The notes: generated by a model from the letters alone, not told the origin. Positions 17,642 to 27,545 are shown, numbered from the stretch's first letter. The stretch is DNA of 64,000 nt from Parachryseolinea silvisoli (GCF_021190955.1 NZ_JAIOAO010000004.1:186001-250000); one strand, 5' to 3'. Numbers and translations are program-made.

Positions 17642-19447
17642 ATGATGAATAGAAGCGATTTGACAGCAGGAGCAGCGGTTAACGGAACTACGATAACATC
17701 AAATTATGATAAACATCCGGCTATCCGGGTGGAGGCGACTGACGAGAATTGCTGGGCAGGCTGGAAACACATAGCTACCCAGCTTCAGAAACATATTACC
17801 GAAAAACGACAACAACAGCCAAACGTTGTGCTGGTGGTCGATTGCTACCAGGGGGTGTATACGGAGCCCCTCGAGAAGACCCTGCGCGAAACCTTGGTAT
17901 ATGATTCCTTTGTTGTCGCCCGCACGGCGTATAAGAATGAGGAGGACATTCGCAAGATGGTATATCCCTACCTGACGGATGACCGTGTTTTTGGTAAACT
18001 GACATCGTTGGAAATCCAGGATTACTTTGACCCCAAAGCTGTTGAGACGCTCAAAAAGCAAGTGGCATCTGGCCAGGGCGTGACCGTGGTAGTAGGAGAG
18101 GGCGCTGCCGCCATGGTCGGCCGGGGCGATATCCTGGTTTATGCCGACATGGCGCGGTGGGAAATTCAACTGCGCATGCGCCGGCACGAGGTGAACAACC
18201 TGGGCGTGCACAACCAACAGGATACTTTCGCACAGCAATATAAACAAGGATTCTTTGTAGACTGGCGCGTGTTGGACCGCCACAAACAAACCCTGATGGA
18301 CTCATGGGACTATGTCCTGGATACGAATAAACACGATGAGCCCAAGCTTGTGCGCGGCGCGTCTGTTCGGCATGGACTGAAACTGGCATCGCACAGGCCT
18401 TTCCGCGTGGTGCCATTTTTTGATCCGGGCCCGTGGGGTGGACAGTGGATGAAGGAAGTATGCGACCTCGACAAGTCTGCAGAGAATTATGCCTGGTGTT
18501 TTGACTGTGTGCCTGAAGAGAACAGCCTGTTGCTGCAATTCGGGCAGCATGTCGTTGAAATACCGTCCATCAACCTGGTGTTCGCGTATCCGCAGTCGCT
18601 GCTGGGGGAGCATATTTACCAACGTTTTGGCAAAGAGTTTCCCATTCGTTTCGATTTTCTCGATACCATGGACGGGGGCAACCTGAGCTTACAGGTACAC
18701 CCCACAAAAGAATATATCAAAGAGCACTTCGGCCTGGACTACACACAGGACGAAAGCTACTATATGCTGGATACCCGCGAGGACGCCGTAGTATACCTCG
18801 GCCTAAAGAACGGTATAAATCCAACGGAGGTGATTGATAAGCTACGAGAAGCTCAGCAAACAAGTAAGTTCGATGCCGAAAAGTACGTAAACAAGTGGCC
18901 TGTAAAGAAACACGACCACGTGCTCATCCCCGCGGGAACGATACATTGCTCCGGGCGCAACAGCATGGTGCTGGAGATCAGCGCCACCCCCTACATCTTC
19001 ACCTTTAAATTGTGGGACTGGGATCGCTTAGGCCTTGACGGCAGGCCGCGTCCCATTCACATTGACCATGGTGAGAAAGTAATTCAATGGGATCGTCAGA
19101 CGGAGTGGACAAAGGAAAACCTTATCAATGCCGTTGAGAAGATCGGACAGGGCGACGGTTGGATCGAAGAAAAAACGGGCTTGCATGCCTCGCAATTCAT
19201 TGAGACCCGTCGGCATTGGTTTACCGGCACAGTGCCACATCATACGGATAACACAGTCAATGTGCTTAACCTGATTGAAGGACGAGAAGCGATTGTCGAA
19301 AGCCCCTCCGGCGCATTTGAGCCGTTTGTGGTACACTATGCAGAAACATTTATTGTGCCAGCAGCCGTAGGAGAGTATACGGTTAGGCCACATGGTGAGT
19401 CTGTTGGACAACAGTGCGCCACGATCAAAGCATTTGTACGAAACTAA
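17642..19447 (+). CDS. phosphomannose isomerase-like protein with N-terminal extra domain
   Basis: The C-terminal half is a cupin-type class I mannose-6-phosphate isomerase. It shows FAYPQSLLGE, the metal-binding LQVHPTKEY, IPAGTIHCSG with the expected His, and a later LKLWDWDRLG-like stretch. Class I enzymes interconvert mannose-6-P and fructose-6-P with Zn. The first 220-280 residues are extra: VVLVVDCYQGVY and VVVGEGAAAMVG give an alternating alpha/beta pattern recalling uridine-kinase-like folds, but I see no clear Walker A. The product is 601 residues from ATG 17642; ATG 17645, 17621 and TTG 17558 are alternatives. It leads a run with a sugar porter and two GH92 glycosidases, which fits use of mannose. 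The function of the N-domain is unknown. Confidence 0.82.
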   Translation: MMNRSDLTAGAAVNGTTITSNYDKHPAIRVEATDENCWAGWKHIATQLQKHITEKRQQQPNVVLVVDCYQGVYTEPLEKTLRETLVYDSFVVARTAYKNEEDIRKMVYPYLTDDRVFGKLTSLEIQDYFDPKAVETLKKQVASGQGVTVVVGEGAAAMVGRGDILVYADMARWEIQLRMRRHEVNNLGVHNQQDTFAQQYKQGFFVDWRVLDRHKQTLMDSWDYVLDTNKHDEPKLVRGASVRHGLKLASHRPFRVVPFFDPGPWGGQWMKEVCDLDKSAENYAWCFDCVPEENSLLLQFGQHVVEIPSINLVFAYPQSLLGEHIYQRFGKEFPIRFDFLDTMDGGNLSLQVHPTKEYIKEHFGLDYTQDESYYMLDTREDAVVYLGLKNGINPTEVIDKLREAQQTSKFDAEKYVNKWPVKKHDHVLIPAGTIHCSGRNSMVLEISATPYIFTFKLWDWDRLGLDGRPRPIHIDHGEKVIQWDRQTEWTKENLINAVEKIGQGDGWIEEKTGLHASQFIETRRHWFTGTVPHHTDNTVNVLNLIEGREAIVESPSGAFEPFVVHYAETFIVPAAVGEYTVRPHGESVGQQCATIKAFVRN

Positions 19448-19520
19448 ACAACCGAGTACCTGCACCTGTACCATTCATTCATACGAGAGGATATAGGGCG
19501 GCGCTAAATTTTTATGTCTT

Positions 19521-20930
19521 ATGGATGTGAACGCAAAAGCAGCAGAAATAGAAAAGGCCGGCCCGGTCAATGAAAGCCCCCGTGCCAATATGCGGTTTGT
19601 TGTAACGATATCGCTCGTAGCAGCCTTTGGCGGCCTGCTGTTTGGATACGATACAGCAGTGATCGCCGGCGCCATTGGTTATCTGCAAACCAAGTTTCAA
19701 CTTTCCGCTGCCATGACGGGCTGGGCAGCATCCAGCGCTATCTGGGGATGTATCTTCGGTGTACTCTGTACAGGCTACGTCAGCGATGCCATCGGCCGCA
19801 AGAAAGTACTGGTCCTGACCGCCATCATCTTTGCCGTCTCGGCGGTGGGCTCGGCCATTCCGGTGGACCTCACGCAGTTTGTTATCGCCCGGTTTATTAA
19901 TGGCATTGCCGTGGGCGCCGCGTCGATGTTGTCACCATTGTACATTGCCGAGATCGCGCCGGCGAAGTACCGCGGCATACTGGTGACGCTGTATCAGCTG
20001 GCGATTGTGATCGGCATAAACCTGATCTACTTCATCAACATGAAGATCGCCAGCATGGGTAACGAAGCCTGGAACGTAGAGCTGGGCTGGCGGTATATGC
20101 TGGGCTCGGAAGTAGTGCCGGCAATCATCTTTTTCGGCCTGCTCTTCTTCGTGCCGGAAAGTCCGCGTTGGCTGGCGAGCAAAAACCGGATCGATGAAGC
20201 ATTGAAGATTCTGAAGAAGCTCAACGGTGACATCCAGGCGCGCATCGTGCTGCAAGACATTCTTACTACACTGCACGAGGAAAAAGGTACTGTCCGCGAG
20301 TTGTTCTCTAAAGGACTGCGCGCAGCGTTGATCGTAGGTGTCGTACTGGCATTGTTCTCGCAGATAACAGGTATCAATGCAATTATTTATTATGCTCCGG
20401 AGATTTTAAAAAGTATTGGCATGGGCCAGGATGCGGCGCTGGTGCAGACCGTCATCATCGGGACCACCAACACGATCTTTACGTTCGTGGCTATCGCTTT
20501 TATTGACAAGATTGGCCGGCGCTCACTGTTGTTGTGGGGTGTGTCGGGTATGGTCATCTGCCTGGCGGCCATTGGCCTGTTGTTTTACCTGCAGGTAGGC
20601 AACAACACCTGGCTGATGGTGTTCATCATTGGTTACATCGCTTCGTTCGCATCTTCGCTTGGACCCATTCCCTGGGTTATCATCTCTGAAATATTCCCTA
20701 CGAAAACACGCGGTGTAGCCATGTCATTGGCCACCGTCGTACTGTGGATCGGCGTGGCGCTGATCACGCAGTGGACGCCCGTGATGATGGAGCAGCTGGG
20801 CGGCGCCTATACATTTTGGATCTTCATGGTCAACGCTGTCATACTACTGGTCTTCTCGTACCGGATGATTCCCGAAACGAAAGGGAAGACCCTGGAAGAG
20901 ATTGAGCAGATTTGGAAAAAGAAAGGGTAG
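19521..20930 (+). CDS. sugar porter family MFS transporter
   Basis: A 469-residue, 12-helix sugar:proton symporter of the XylE/GLUT type in the inner membrane. Diagnostic motifs are GGLLFGYDTAVIAGA, GYVSDAIGRKK, PESPRWLAS, QITGINAIIYYAPEI, and PETKGKTLEEIEQ at the C-terminus. It starts 73 bases after the isomerase-like gene and ends 30 bases before the first GH92 gene. In this context it most likely imports the mannose released by the glycosidases; substrate choice among hexoses and pentoses cannot be read from the sequence. Confidence 0.93.
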   Translation: MDVNAKAAEIEKAGPVNESPRANMRFVVTISLVAAFGGLLFGYDTAVIAGAIGYLQTKFQLSAAMTGWAASSAIWGCIFGVLCTGYVSDAIGRKKVLVLTAIIFAVSAVGSAIPVDLTQFVIARFINGIAVGAASMLSPLYIAEIAPAKYRGILVTLYQLAIVIGINLIYFINMKIASMGNEAWNVELGWRYMLGSEVVPAIIFFGLLFFVPESPRWLASKNRIDEALKILKKLNGDIQARIVLQDILTTLHEEKGTVRELFSKGLRAALIVGVVLALFSQITGINAIIYYAPEILKSIGMGQDAALVQTVIIGTTNTIFTFVAIAFIDKIGRRSLLLWGVSGMVICLAAIGLLFYLQVGNNTWLMVFIIGYIASFASSLGPIPWVIISEIFPTKTRGVAMSLATVVLWIGVALITQWTPVMMEQLGGAYTFWIFMVNAVILLVFSYRMIPETKGKTLEEIEQIWKKKG

Positions 20931-20960
20931 GAGCCAGCGGAAGAAGTTTTAAACAATAGC

Positions 20961-23900
20961 ATGATGAAAAGAATACTTTTGCTAGGTCTATTTGCCCTGA
21001 TCGGCGTGGATCGTGCCGTAGCGACCGATATTTGGAGTATTGGCAAGAACGACAACTCGGGTGCCGACCTGGCCCTGGGTCCGGTAGACTATAAAAAATT
21101 CTTAAGTAAGGACTTCGGATTCGAGGACCGTTTTTTCCTGGTCGGACGTTCGGATGCCACGAGAGACTTTCCGTATGTGCTGCCCGGCCCCGATGACACC
21201 TGGGGTGGAACGTGGGGTACGTCGGGCTGGCGTACACACGAGATCAACATTCTGTTTGGTATAAAAACATTGCCCGCCGGTGGCCCCTGGAAACTCGTCA
21301 TCGACCTGGTTGACACGCACCCCGGCAAGTCGCTCCTCAAGGTCGGTATCAATGAACAGCAATTCGAGAAGTTCTTATTGAAAGGCAGCTCCGACGCATC
21401 GTTGATCGGGAACATCCCGGCAAACGCCGAACGGATTCTGGAGATCCCGTTGCGCGACGGCGTGATCCGCCGTGGCGGCAATGCAATCATGATCACCGTG
21501 CTGGAAGGTTCGTGGGTAGTATTTGATCATATACGACTGGAAGGCCCGAACGGCGTTACGCTGACGGCCAACGACGACGTTTTTTTGCGCAGTGTAAAAC
21601 CCGCATCCTATGAAGTAAAAAGCGGAAAGAAAAACATTCAGCCACTGTTGGTAGACGTAGAACATCTGGCGGGCACCCCCCGCCTTGAAGTACAGCTCGA
21701 CGGCAAGACGATATTACAAAGCACCCTGGACTCGGCCCGTTATCAACTCGAAGCGCCTATGCCGGCCGTTACCAAACAGACGACAAGCCAGTACCGCATT
21801 CTGGTGAATGGCAAAGAAATGGAAGCCGGCTCCATCCAACGTGCGGCTGGTAAAATACAAACGCCGGCGGATTATGTCGACACCCGCATCGGCACGGCGC
21901 ACTCACGCTGGATGATCGCACCCGGACCATGGATGCCCTTCAGCATGGTAAAGCTCAGCCCTGATAACCAGAACATCGGCTGGCAGGCTGGTTATCAACC
22001 TACCTTCGAGACCATTGGCAGCTTTACACACATCCACGAGTGGACTATGGCCGGCCTCGGCATGATGCCGACCAACGGTGCCTTGCAAACCAAAGTAGGC
22101 GACCAGTTCGATCCGGACGGTGGCTACCGATCGCGTATCGACAAGGCTACAGAAGAAGCTCCGCTGGGATATTACAAAGTATATATGCCTGATACACGTA
22201 TCTGGGCCGAAGTAACAGCCACAGAGCGTGCCGGCTTCCAACGTTATACCTTCCCGAAAGACCAGGATGGCCGTGTCATGATCGACCTGCACGTGCAGGC
22301 CGAATATGACTATAAATTATTAGACGTTGAGATCAGGAAAATGAGCGACTATCGTATCGAGGGTCGCAGCCACCAGATATCACCGCGCCCCACCGTGTGG
22401 AGCGATGATGCTGACCAGGAATACACTGTCAACTTCGTTATCGAATTTGACCAACCCATCAAGAAGATCGGTGGCTGGCTCAACGATGAGCAGGTAGACA
22501 TTAGCAAGCTGCAAGGCAAAGACCTGAAGGACGCCGGTGTATACGTCGAGTTTGATACTAAGAAATCAGCTGTCGTACAGGCCCGCTCGGGCATATCGCT
22601 GGTGAGCATTGCGAACGCGGGTGAAAACCTGGAAAAGGAAATTACTAAACCCTTCGGCTGGAAGTACGATGCCGTGGTAGAGAACCAAAAGAGCGTGTGG
22701 AACAACTACCTGTCGCGTATCACCGTCACAACCGATAACAGGCTGGAGAAAGTGCGTTTCTATACCAACTTCTTCCGTTCGCTATGCCGCAATACGTGGA
22801 GCGATGTGAACGGCGAGTGGATGGCGCCGGACGAAACGAAACAGAAATTCACCAACCCCAACCACCTGGCCCTGGGATGTGACGCCTTCTGGAATACATT
22901 CTGGAACCTGAATCAGTTGTGGAACCTGGCGACACCGGAGTGGTCGTCGAAGTGGGTGAACTCGCAGCTGGCGATGTACGATGTAAGCGGCTGGTTGGCA
23001 AAGGGCCCTGCCGGTATGGAATATATACCGGTGATGGTGGCCGAGCACGAAATACCGTTGATGGTATCGGCTTACCAGATGGGCGTCCGCGACTTCGATG
23101 CCGAGAAGGCCTTCCAGGCCATGAAGAAAATGCAGACGACACCCGCCGGCCCTGTGGCGGGAGGCTTCGCGGGCAACCGCGATCTGGTGGCGTACATGAA
23201 GTATAAATATGTGCCGTCCGACCTTGGGCGGTTCTCCAATTCGCTTGAATATTCGTACGACGACTGGACGGTGTCGCAGTTCGCGAAAGCATTGGGCAAA
23301 GATGCAGACTACAAAGTTTTTGCCGCGCGTGGCGAATGGTGGCGGAATGCTTTTAACCCGAAGAACGGCTATGCGCAACTGCGCGACAGCAAAGGTGTGT
23401 TCACCGAGCCGTTCGATCCTTTCCAGTCCGGCCGCAACCACCACTACGTAGAAGGAAACTCCTGGCAGTTGAGCTTCTTTGTGCCGCAAGATGTACCGGC
23501 CCTCGCGAACGTGGTTGGACAGAAGACATTTGTCGATCGGCTCCACTGGGGTTTCGTAGCCAGTGAGCCCTGGCGCTACAATGCGCCCAACGACCAGTAT
23601 TGGGATTACCCGGTCGTGCAAGGCAACCAGCAATCCATGCACTTTGCCTTCTTGTTTAATTGGGTAGGCTACCCGTGGCTGACGCAGAAGTGGAGCCGCT
23701 CGATCCTGGAAGAATATTATGGTGGCGGCATGGCAAATGCCTACCTGGGTGATGAAGACCAGGGGCAGATGAGCGCGTGGTTTGTGATGGCGTCAATAGG
23801 CCTCTTTCAAACCGACGGGGGGTGTCGTACAGAACCGGTATACGAAATCGCCAGTCCGCTGTATGAACAGATCGTGATCGACCTCGGCGGACGTTACGGT

Positions 23901-24098
23901 CGCGGCAAGCAATTTGTAATCGAAGCAAAGAATGCATCACGCAACAACAAATACGTGCAATCGGCCACACTCAACGGCAAGCCGCTTACCTCTTTTAAAT
24001 TCCCGGCAAAGGATTTACTACAAGGTGGCACGCTGACATTAGTGATGGGCAACAAGCCGAATATGCAGTGGGGCATTGAACCTGGCAAAGCAAAATAA
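20961..24098 (+). CDS. GH92 glycosidase with N-terminal PL4-domain-III-like module
   Basis: GH92 enzymes are calcium-dependent exo-alpha-mannosidases. This 1045-residue secreted protein has a signal peptide (about 1-22). Next comes a jelly-roll module of about 23-197 resembling rhamnogalacturonan-lyase domain III (IWSIGKND, FFLVGRSDATRDFPY, WVVFDHIRLEG), then a beta linker. The GH92 N-domain starts near 305 (YVDTRIGTAHSRW) and an alpha/alpha barrel follows. The barrel carries GCDAFWNTFWNLNQLW and LGDEDQGQMSAWFV. The usual GH92 glycine/His-rich start motif is replaced by GTAHSRW. ATG 20961 and 20964 are both possible. It lies six bases before a second GH92 gene. Confidence 0.88.
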   Translation: MMKRILLLGLFALIGVDRAVATDIWSIGKNDNSGADLALGPVDYKKFLSKDFGFEDRFFLVGRSDATRDFPYVLPGPDDTWGGTWGTSGWRTHEINILFGIKTLPAGGPWKLVIDLVDTHPGKSLLKVGINEQQFEKFLLKGSSDASLIGNIPANAERILEIPLRDGVIRRGGNAIMITVLEGSWVVFDHIRLEGPNGVTLTANDDVFLRSVKPASYEVKSGKKNIQPLLVDVEHLAGTPRLEVQLDGKTILQSTLDSARYQLEAPMPAVTKQTTSQYRILVNGKEMEAGSIQRAAGKIQTPADYVDTRIGTAHSRWMIAPGPWMPFSMVKLSPDNQNIGWQAGYQPTFETIGSFTHIHEWTMAGLGMMPTNGALQTKVGDQFDPDGGYRSRIDKATEEAPLGYYKVYMPDTRIWAEVTATERAGFQRYTFPKDQDGRVMIDLHVQAEYDYKLLDVEIRKMSDYRIEGRSHQISPRPTVWSDDADQEYTVNFVIEFDQPIKKIGGWLNDEQVDISKLQGKDLKDAGVYVEFDTKKSAVVQARSGISLVSIANAGENLEKEITKPFGWKYDAVVENQKSVWNNYLSRITVTTDNRLEKVRFYTNFFRSLCRNTWSDVNGEWMAPDETKQKFTNPNHLALGCDAFWNTFWNLNQLWNLATPEWSSKWVNSQLAMYDVSGWLAKGPAGMEYIPVMVAEHEIPLMVSAYQMGVRDFDAEKAFQAMKKMQTTPAGPVAGGFAGNRDLVAYMKYKYVPSDLGRFSNSLEYSYDDWTVSQFAKALGKDADYKVFAARGEWWRNAFNPKNGYAQLRDSKGVFTEPFDPFQSGRNHHYVEGNSWQLSFFVPQDVPALANVVGQKTFVDRLHWGFVASEPWRYNAPNDQYWDYPVVQGNQQSMHFAFLFNWVGYPWLTQKWSRSILEEYYGGGMANAYLGDEDQGQMSAWFVMASIGLFQTDGGCRTEPVYEIASPLYEQIVIDLGGRYGRGKQFVIEAKNASRNNKYVQSATLNGKPLTSFKFPAKDLLQGGTLTLVMGNKPNMQWGIEPGKAK

Positions 24099-24104
24099 AC
24101 TTCC

Positions 24105-26453
24105 ATGCGTATACCATCCCTGAAAACAATACTGACCGCGTGCCTGCTGACAACCGTCGCCACGGCGGCCCTGGCACAAGAAGATTATACGCAGTTTGTC
24201 GATCCGAACATCGGCACGGCCCACAGCCGCTGGTTCTTTTATACACCATCTGCGGTACCGTTCGGCATGGCGAAGCCTGCACCGGCCACCAATGCGCATT
24301 ACGGCAACGTAAGCGGTTGGGAAGCCGTAGGGTATGACCACCGCCACGAGTCCATCGAGGGGTTCCCGAACCTGCACGAGTTTCAGGTGGGCGGCATGGT
24401 GTTCATGGCCTCAACCGGAACACTCAAAACCATTCCCGGCAAACTGGAGAACCCCGAAGAGGGCTATCGCTCGCGATTCGACCGGAAAGACGAAGTAGCG
24501 ACCCCCGGCTATTACTCCGTGATATTAAAAGACCACGGTATAAAAGCAGAGCTTACCGCTACCAAACGCGTAGCCTTGCATCGCTATACGTTCCCCGCCG
24601 GCAACCAGTCACACATTTTGTTTGATATCGGCAACAAACAAGGCGAAAGCGGAAACGTGAAAGACGCCCGCGTATACATCACACCCGATGGCCGCATCGA
24701 GGGGTTTGTTACTACGCTGCCGGTATACGTACAAAAGTATCAACCCGGTGCAGAAGTAAGCATGTACTTCTCGGCAGTAGTAGACAAGAAGCCCGCGGCC
24801 GTGGGTGTATTCCAGGGAGCAACAGCACGACCGGGCGTAACAGAGCAAACAGGTCAAGGTGCCGGTGTATACCTGACCTTCACCACCAAAGACCAGGAAA
24901 GCATCACCATCAAAGCCGGCTTCTCCTACACGTCCATTGACAACGCGCGGTTGAATCTGCAAACCGAAGCACGGGAGCTTACCTTCGACCAGGCCCGGGC
25001 GCAGGCACACGCCACCTGGAACGACTACCTCGGACGCATTAAAGTCGAAGGGAAGGTGCGCGAAGACAAAGTGAAGTTTTATACCGGCTTATTCCATGCC
25101 TTGCTGGGCCGAGGCCTCGCGAGTGACGTAAACGGCGCGTATCCTAAGAACGACGGCGCCGTTGGACAAATAGCACTCGACGCCAGTGGCAACCCCGTGC
25201 ACCATCACTACAACACCGACGCCGTGTGGGGAGCCTTCTGGAACCTCACACAACTATGGGCCATCGCTTATCCCGAGTACTATTCCGACTTCGTCAAAAG
25301 CCAGTTGCTGGTCTATAAAGATGCGGGCTGGCTTGGTGACGGGATTGCCAACAGCCGCTATGTCTCGGGCGTGGGTACCAACTTCGTCAGCCTTGTCATG
25401 GCCAGCGCCTACATGGCGGGCATCCGCGACTTCGACGTAAACCAGGCGTACCAGGCGTCGCTCAAGAACGAGGTCGAGGGCAAGAATCGCCCGCGGGGCG
25501 CCGGTAAGTTGGACGTCGATCAGTTTGTAAAGTATGGCTACGTTCCGCACCTCGACAAAGGCAATGACTGGGAAGAGATGTGGAAGTTCTCGGCATCGCA
25601 CACCCTGGAATATTCCTTCAGCGCCTATGCCGTCGCGCAGTGGGCCAAAGCCCTGGGCAAAAAAGACGACTATGAAAAACTTCTGCGCCTATCCCGCGGG
25701 TGGGAACAGATTTATGACCCCGCATTAAAGCTTGTTCATCCAAAGACTGCCGAAGGCAAATTTATCGACAATTTTAAACCCGGCGAACCCTGGCGCGGAT
25801 TCCAGGAAGGGAACGCGTGGCAGTATACGTTCTACGTGCCGCATGATCCAGAGGCCCTGATCAAAAAGATCGGCCAGGAAAAGTTCAACGCGCGCCTCGA
25901 TAGCATCTTTACACTATCGCAAAAGAATGCCTTCGGTGGTGGCACCACACTCGACGCCTTCTCCGGTCTGGCAGGCCTATATAACCATGGCAACCAGCCC
26001 AACCTGCATATATCCTGGCTTTTTAACTATTCAGGAAAACCGTCGCTTACACAGAAGTGGGTACGCGCCATTTGCCATGAGTTTTACGGAACCACCGGCA
26101 TCCACGGCTATGGCTACGGCCAGGACGAAGATCAGGGGCAACTGGGTGCCTGGTACGTTGTTGCCAGCATGGGCCTGTTCGACGTCAAAGGCCTCACAGA
26201 CCTAAAACCAACGCTTGGCATCGCCAGTCCCGTATTCGACAAGATCACAATCCAGCTACGCGCACCGTATGCTACAGGCAAAGAGTTCGTCATCGAAACG
26301 CAGAACAATGGCGGTGGTAATATCTATGTGCAGTCTATGAGCTTCGATGGCCGAAAGGTAAAGAAACCATTCATCGCCCTCGACGACATCAGGAAAGGGG
26401 GCACGCTAACATTGCAAATGGGGAATCAACCCCGCAACGACTATAATCGATAG
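24105..26453 (+). CDS. GH92 glycosidase
   Basis: A 782-residue secreted GH92 protein. A signal peptide ends at about residue 24 (AALAQ), and the GH92 N-domain starts at once (FVDPNIGTAHSRWFFYTP, VPFGMAKPAPATN). The barrel has NTDAVWGAFWNLTQLW and GQDEDQGQLGAWYVVASMG, the conserved calcium and catalytic region. It shares GTAHSRW and DEDQGQ with the neighbouring GH92 protein, so the two are paralogues; this one lacks the extra N-terminal module. It closes the mannoside operon at a terminator. Exo-alpha-mannosidase activity is expected from the family; the linkage is unknown. Confidence 0.9.
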   Translation: MRIPSLKTILTACLLTTVATAALAQEDYTQFVDPNIGTAHSRWFFYTPSAVPFGMAKPAPATNAHYGNVSGWEAVGYDHRHESIEGFPNLHEFQVGGMVFMASTGTLKTIPGKLENPEEGYRSRFDRKDEVATPGYYSVILKDHGIKAELTATKRVALHRYTFPAGNQSHILFDIGNKQGESGNVKDARVYITPDGRIEGFVTTLPVYVQKYQPGAEVSMYFSAVVDKKPAAVGVFQGATARPGVTEQTGQGAGVYLTFTTKDQESITIKAGFSYTSIDNARLNLQTEARELTFDQARAQAHATWNDYLGRIKVEGKVREDKVKFYTGLFHALLGRGLASDVNGAYPKNDGAVGQIALDASGNPVHHHYNTDAVWGAFWNLTQLWAIAYPEYYSDFVKSQLLVYKDAGWLGDGIANSRYVSGVGTNFVSLVMASAYMAGIRDFDVNQAYQASLKNEVEGKNRPRGAGKLDVDQFVKYGYVPHLDKGNDWEEMWKFSASHTLEYSFSAYAVAQWAKALGKKDDYEKLLRLSRGWEQIYDPALKLVHPKTAEGKFIDNFKPGEPWRGFQEGNAWQYTFYVPHDPEALIKKIGQEKFNARLDSIFTLSQKNAFGGGTTLDAFSGLAGLYNHGNQPNLHISWLFNYSGKPSLTQKWVRAICHEFYGTTGIHGYGYGQDEDQGQLGAWYVVASMGLFDVKGLTDLKPTLGIASPVFDKITIQLRAPYATGKEFVIETQNNGGGNIYVQSMSFDGRKVKKPFIALDDIRKGGTLTLQMGNQPRNDYNR

Positions 26454-26478
26454 AGGCGAAAGAGTTAGGTTAAGAAGA

Positions 26479-26525
26479 AGAGCGTGAGGCTGTCGCTAAG
26501 GTGTTGTGACAGCCTCTGCTCTTTT
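26479..26525. terminator. bidirectional terminator
   Basis: A long stem pairs AGAGC plus GAGGCTGTC (26479-26494) with GACAGCCTC plus GCTCT (to 26522), then TTT. It ends the mannoside operon and probably the convergent NmrA-like gene. Confidence 0.75.
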
Positions 26526-26530
26526 CCATG

Positions 26531-27424
26531 TTACGAAGCTGCCGTAAAGGCCGCCTGAAATTCAGACGCAAAATCTTCAAGCTTTGTCGACCCGGGGGTA
26601 GGAGCGTGTTTTTCCAGATCCTCCTGCATCCGTCCGCTACGCAACATGGCGCCCATCTCGATAAACGGTCCGGCATGCGACGCCGGCACTCCGGCATCCA
26701 ATGCTCCCTTCAACGCTTGTTCATCCGTAAAGACAACCCAGGGTATGTTTTTGCCAATGGCTTGTCCGAGGACACGTGCCGCGTCCTGCATCGTACGGTG
26801 GTCGCTCAGAATATACCGGAACGATTTGCCGGCAAAAGATACGTTGAGCAATTCTTCCAATGCCACCGCGGCAATATCGCGTGTGTGTACCAGCGGGATC
26901 TTCTGACCTTCTAATCCGAAATTGTCACCCAGTATACCGGCATGGTTGATGAGGCCGATTTGCGTAATGAAATTATAAAAGAAATAGCCAGGGCGTAGAT
27001 GCTTCACCTGTATACCAGGTAAACCGTTTAGCATCTTTTCAAAATCTGCCAGGCCGTCTACCGGCCCTACACCGTTGCCGAGGTGCGCGCCGATGCTGCT
27101 CAGGTTAACCACATACTTTACAGTGCTGCCCTGCAGCGCTTCGGTGTAGATTCTAGCCACTTCGTTTTGCGCCGCGCGCCAGTCGCTTGTTTGCCAGATG
27201 GGCGGGATCATGGTATATACCACATCGGCGTCGCGAAACGCACGCTTGACAAAGTCGCGATCGGACACAGAACCCACCAGGGCCTTTGCCCCCAGGGCCT
27301 CGATCGCGGATACCCTGGCGGCATCGCTGGTAATAACGTTCACTTCTTTTCCGGCTTTCACCAGGCCCTCTACGACAGGCTTGCTGATGTGCCCGATCGA
27401 TCCGGTAATGACATACTTTTTCAT
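26531..27424 (-). CDS. NmrA-like NAD(P)-binding oxidoreductase
   Basis: A 297-residue atypical short-chain dehydrogenase of the NmrA/HSCARG type. The N-terminal VITGSIGHISKPVV replaces the usual GATGxxG nucleotide motif but keeps its spacing, and NLSSIGAH and HLRPGYFFYNF follow as in NAD(P)-binding sugar-epimerase-like proteins. These often sense redox state or reduce quinones. ATG 27424 gives MKKYVITG; ATG 27433 adds three residues. It is divergent from an HxlR regulator, a frequent pairing in which the regulator controls the reductase. Confidence 0.85.
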   Translation of the reverse strand: MKKYVITGSIGHISKPVVEGLVKAGKEVNVITSDAARVSAIEALGAKALVGSVSDRDFVKRAFRDADVVYTMIPPIWQTSDWRAAQNEVARIYTEALQGSTVKYVVNLSSIGAHLGNGVGPVDGLADFEKMLNGLPGIQVKHLRPGYFFYNFITQIGLINHAGILGDNFGLEGQKIPLVHTRDIAAVALEELLNVSFAGKSFRYILSDHRTMQDAARVLGQAIGKNIPWVVFTDEQALKGALDAGVPASHAGPFIEMGAMLRSGRMQEDLEKHAPTPGSTKLEDFASEFQAAFTAAS

Positions 27425-27491
27425 GGAATACATAAGTTTTTAAACTGTGAGAATGAAATCACGCAGCCACTTGTCGCGAACAGAAATGGTG

Positions 27492-27522
27492 TTGCAATAC
27501 TAACGGGACAGTCTTATATTTG
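27492..27522 (+). promoter_or_regulatory. promoter of the HxlR gene
   Basis: TTG (27492-27494), 20 bp, TATATTTG (27515-27522), matching the Bacteroidota consensus. The predicted start site is near 27528, leaving a leader of about 58 bases that includes the dyad at 27546. Confidence 0.5.
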
Positions 27523-27545
27523 TTAGTAGATACTTTTTTATGATC

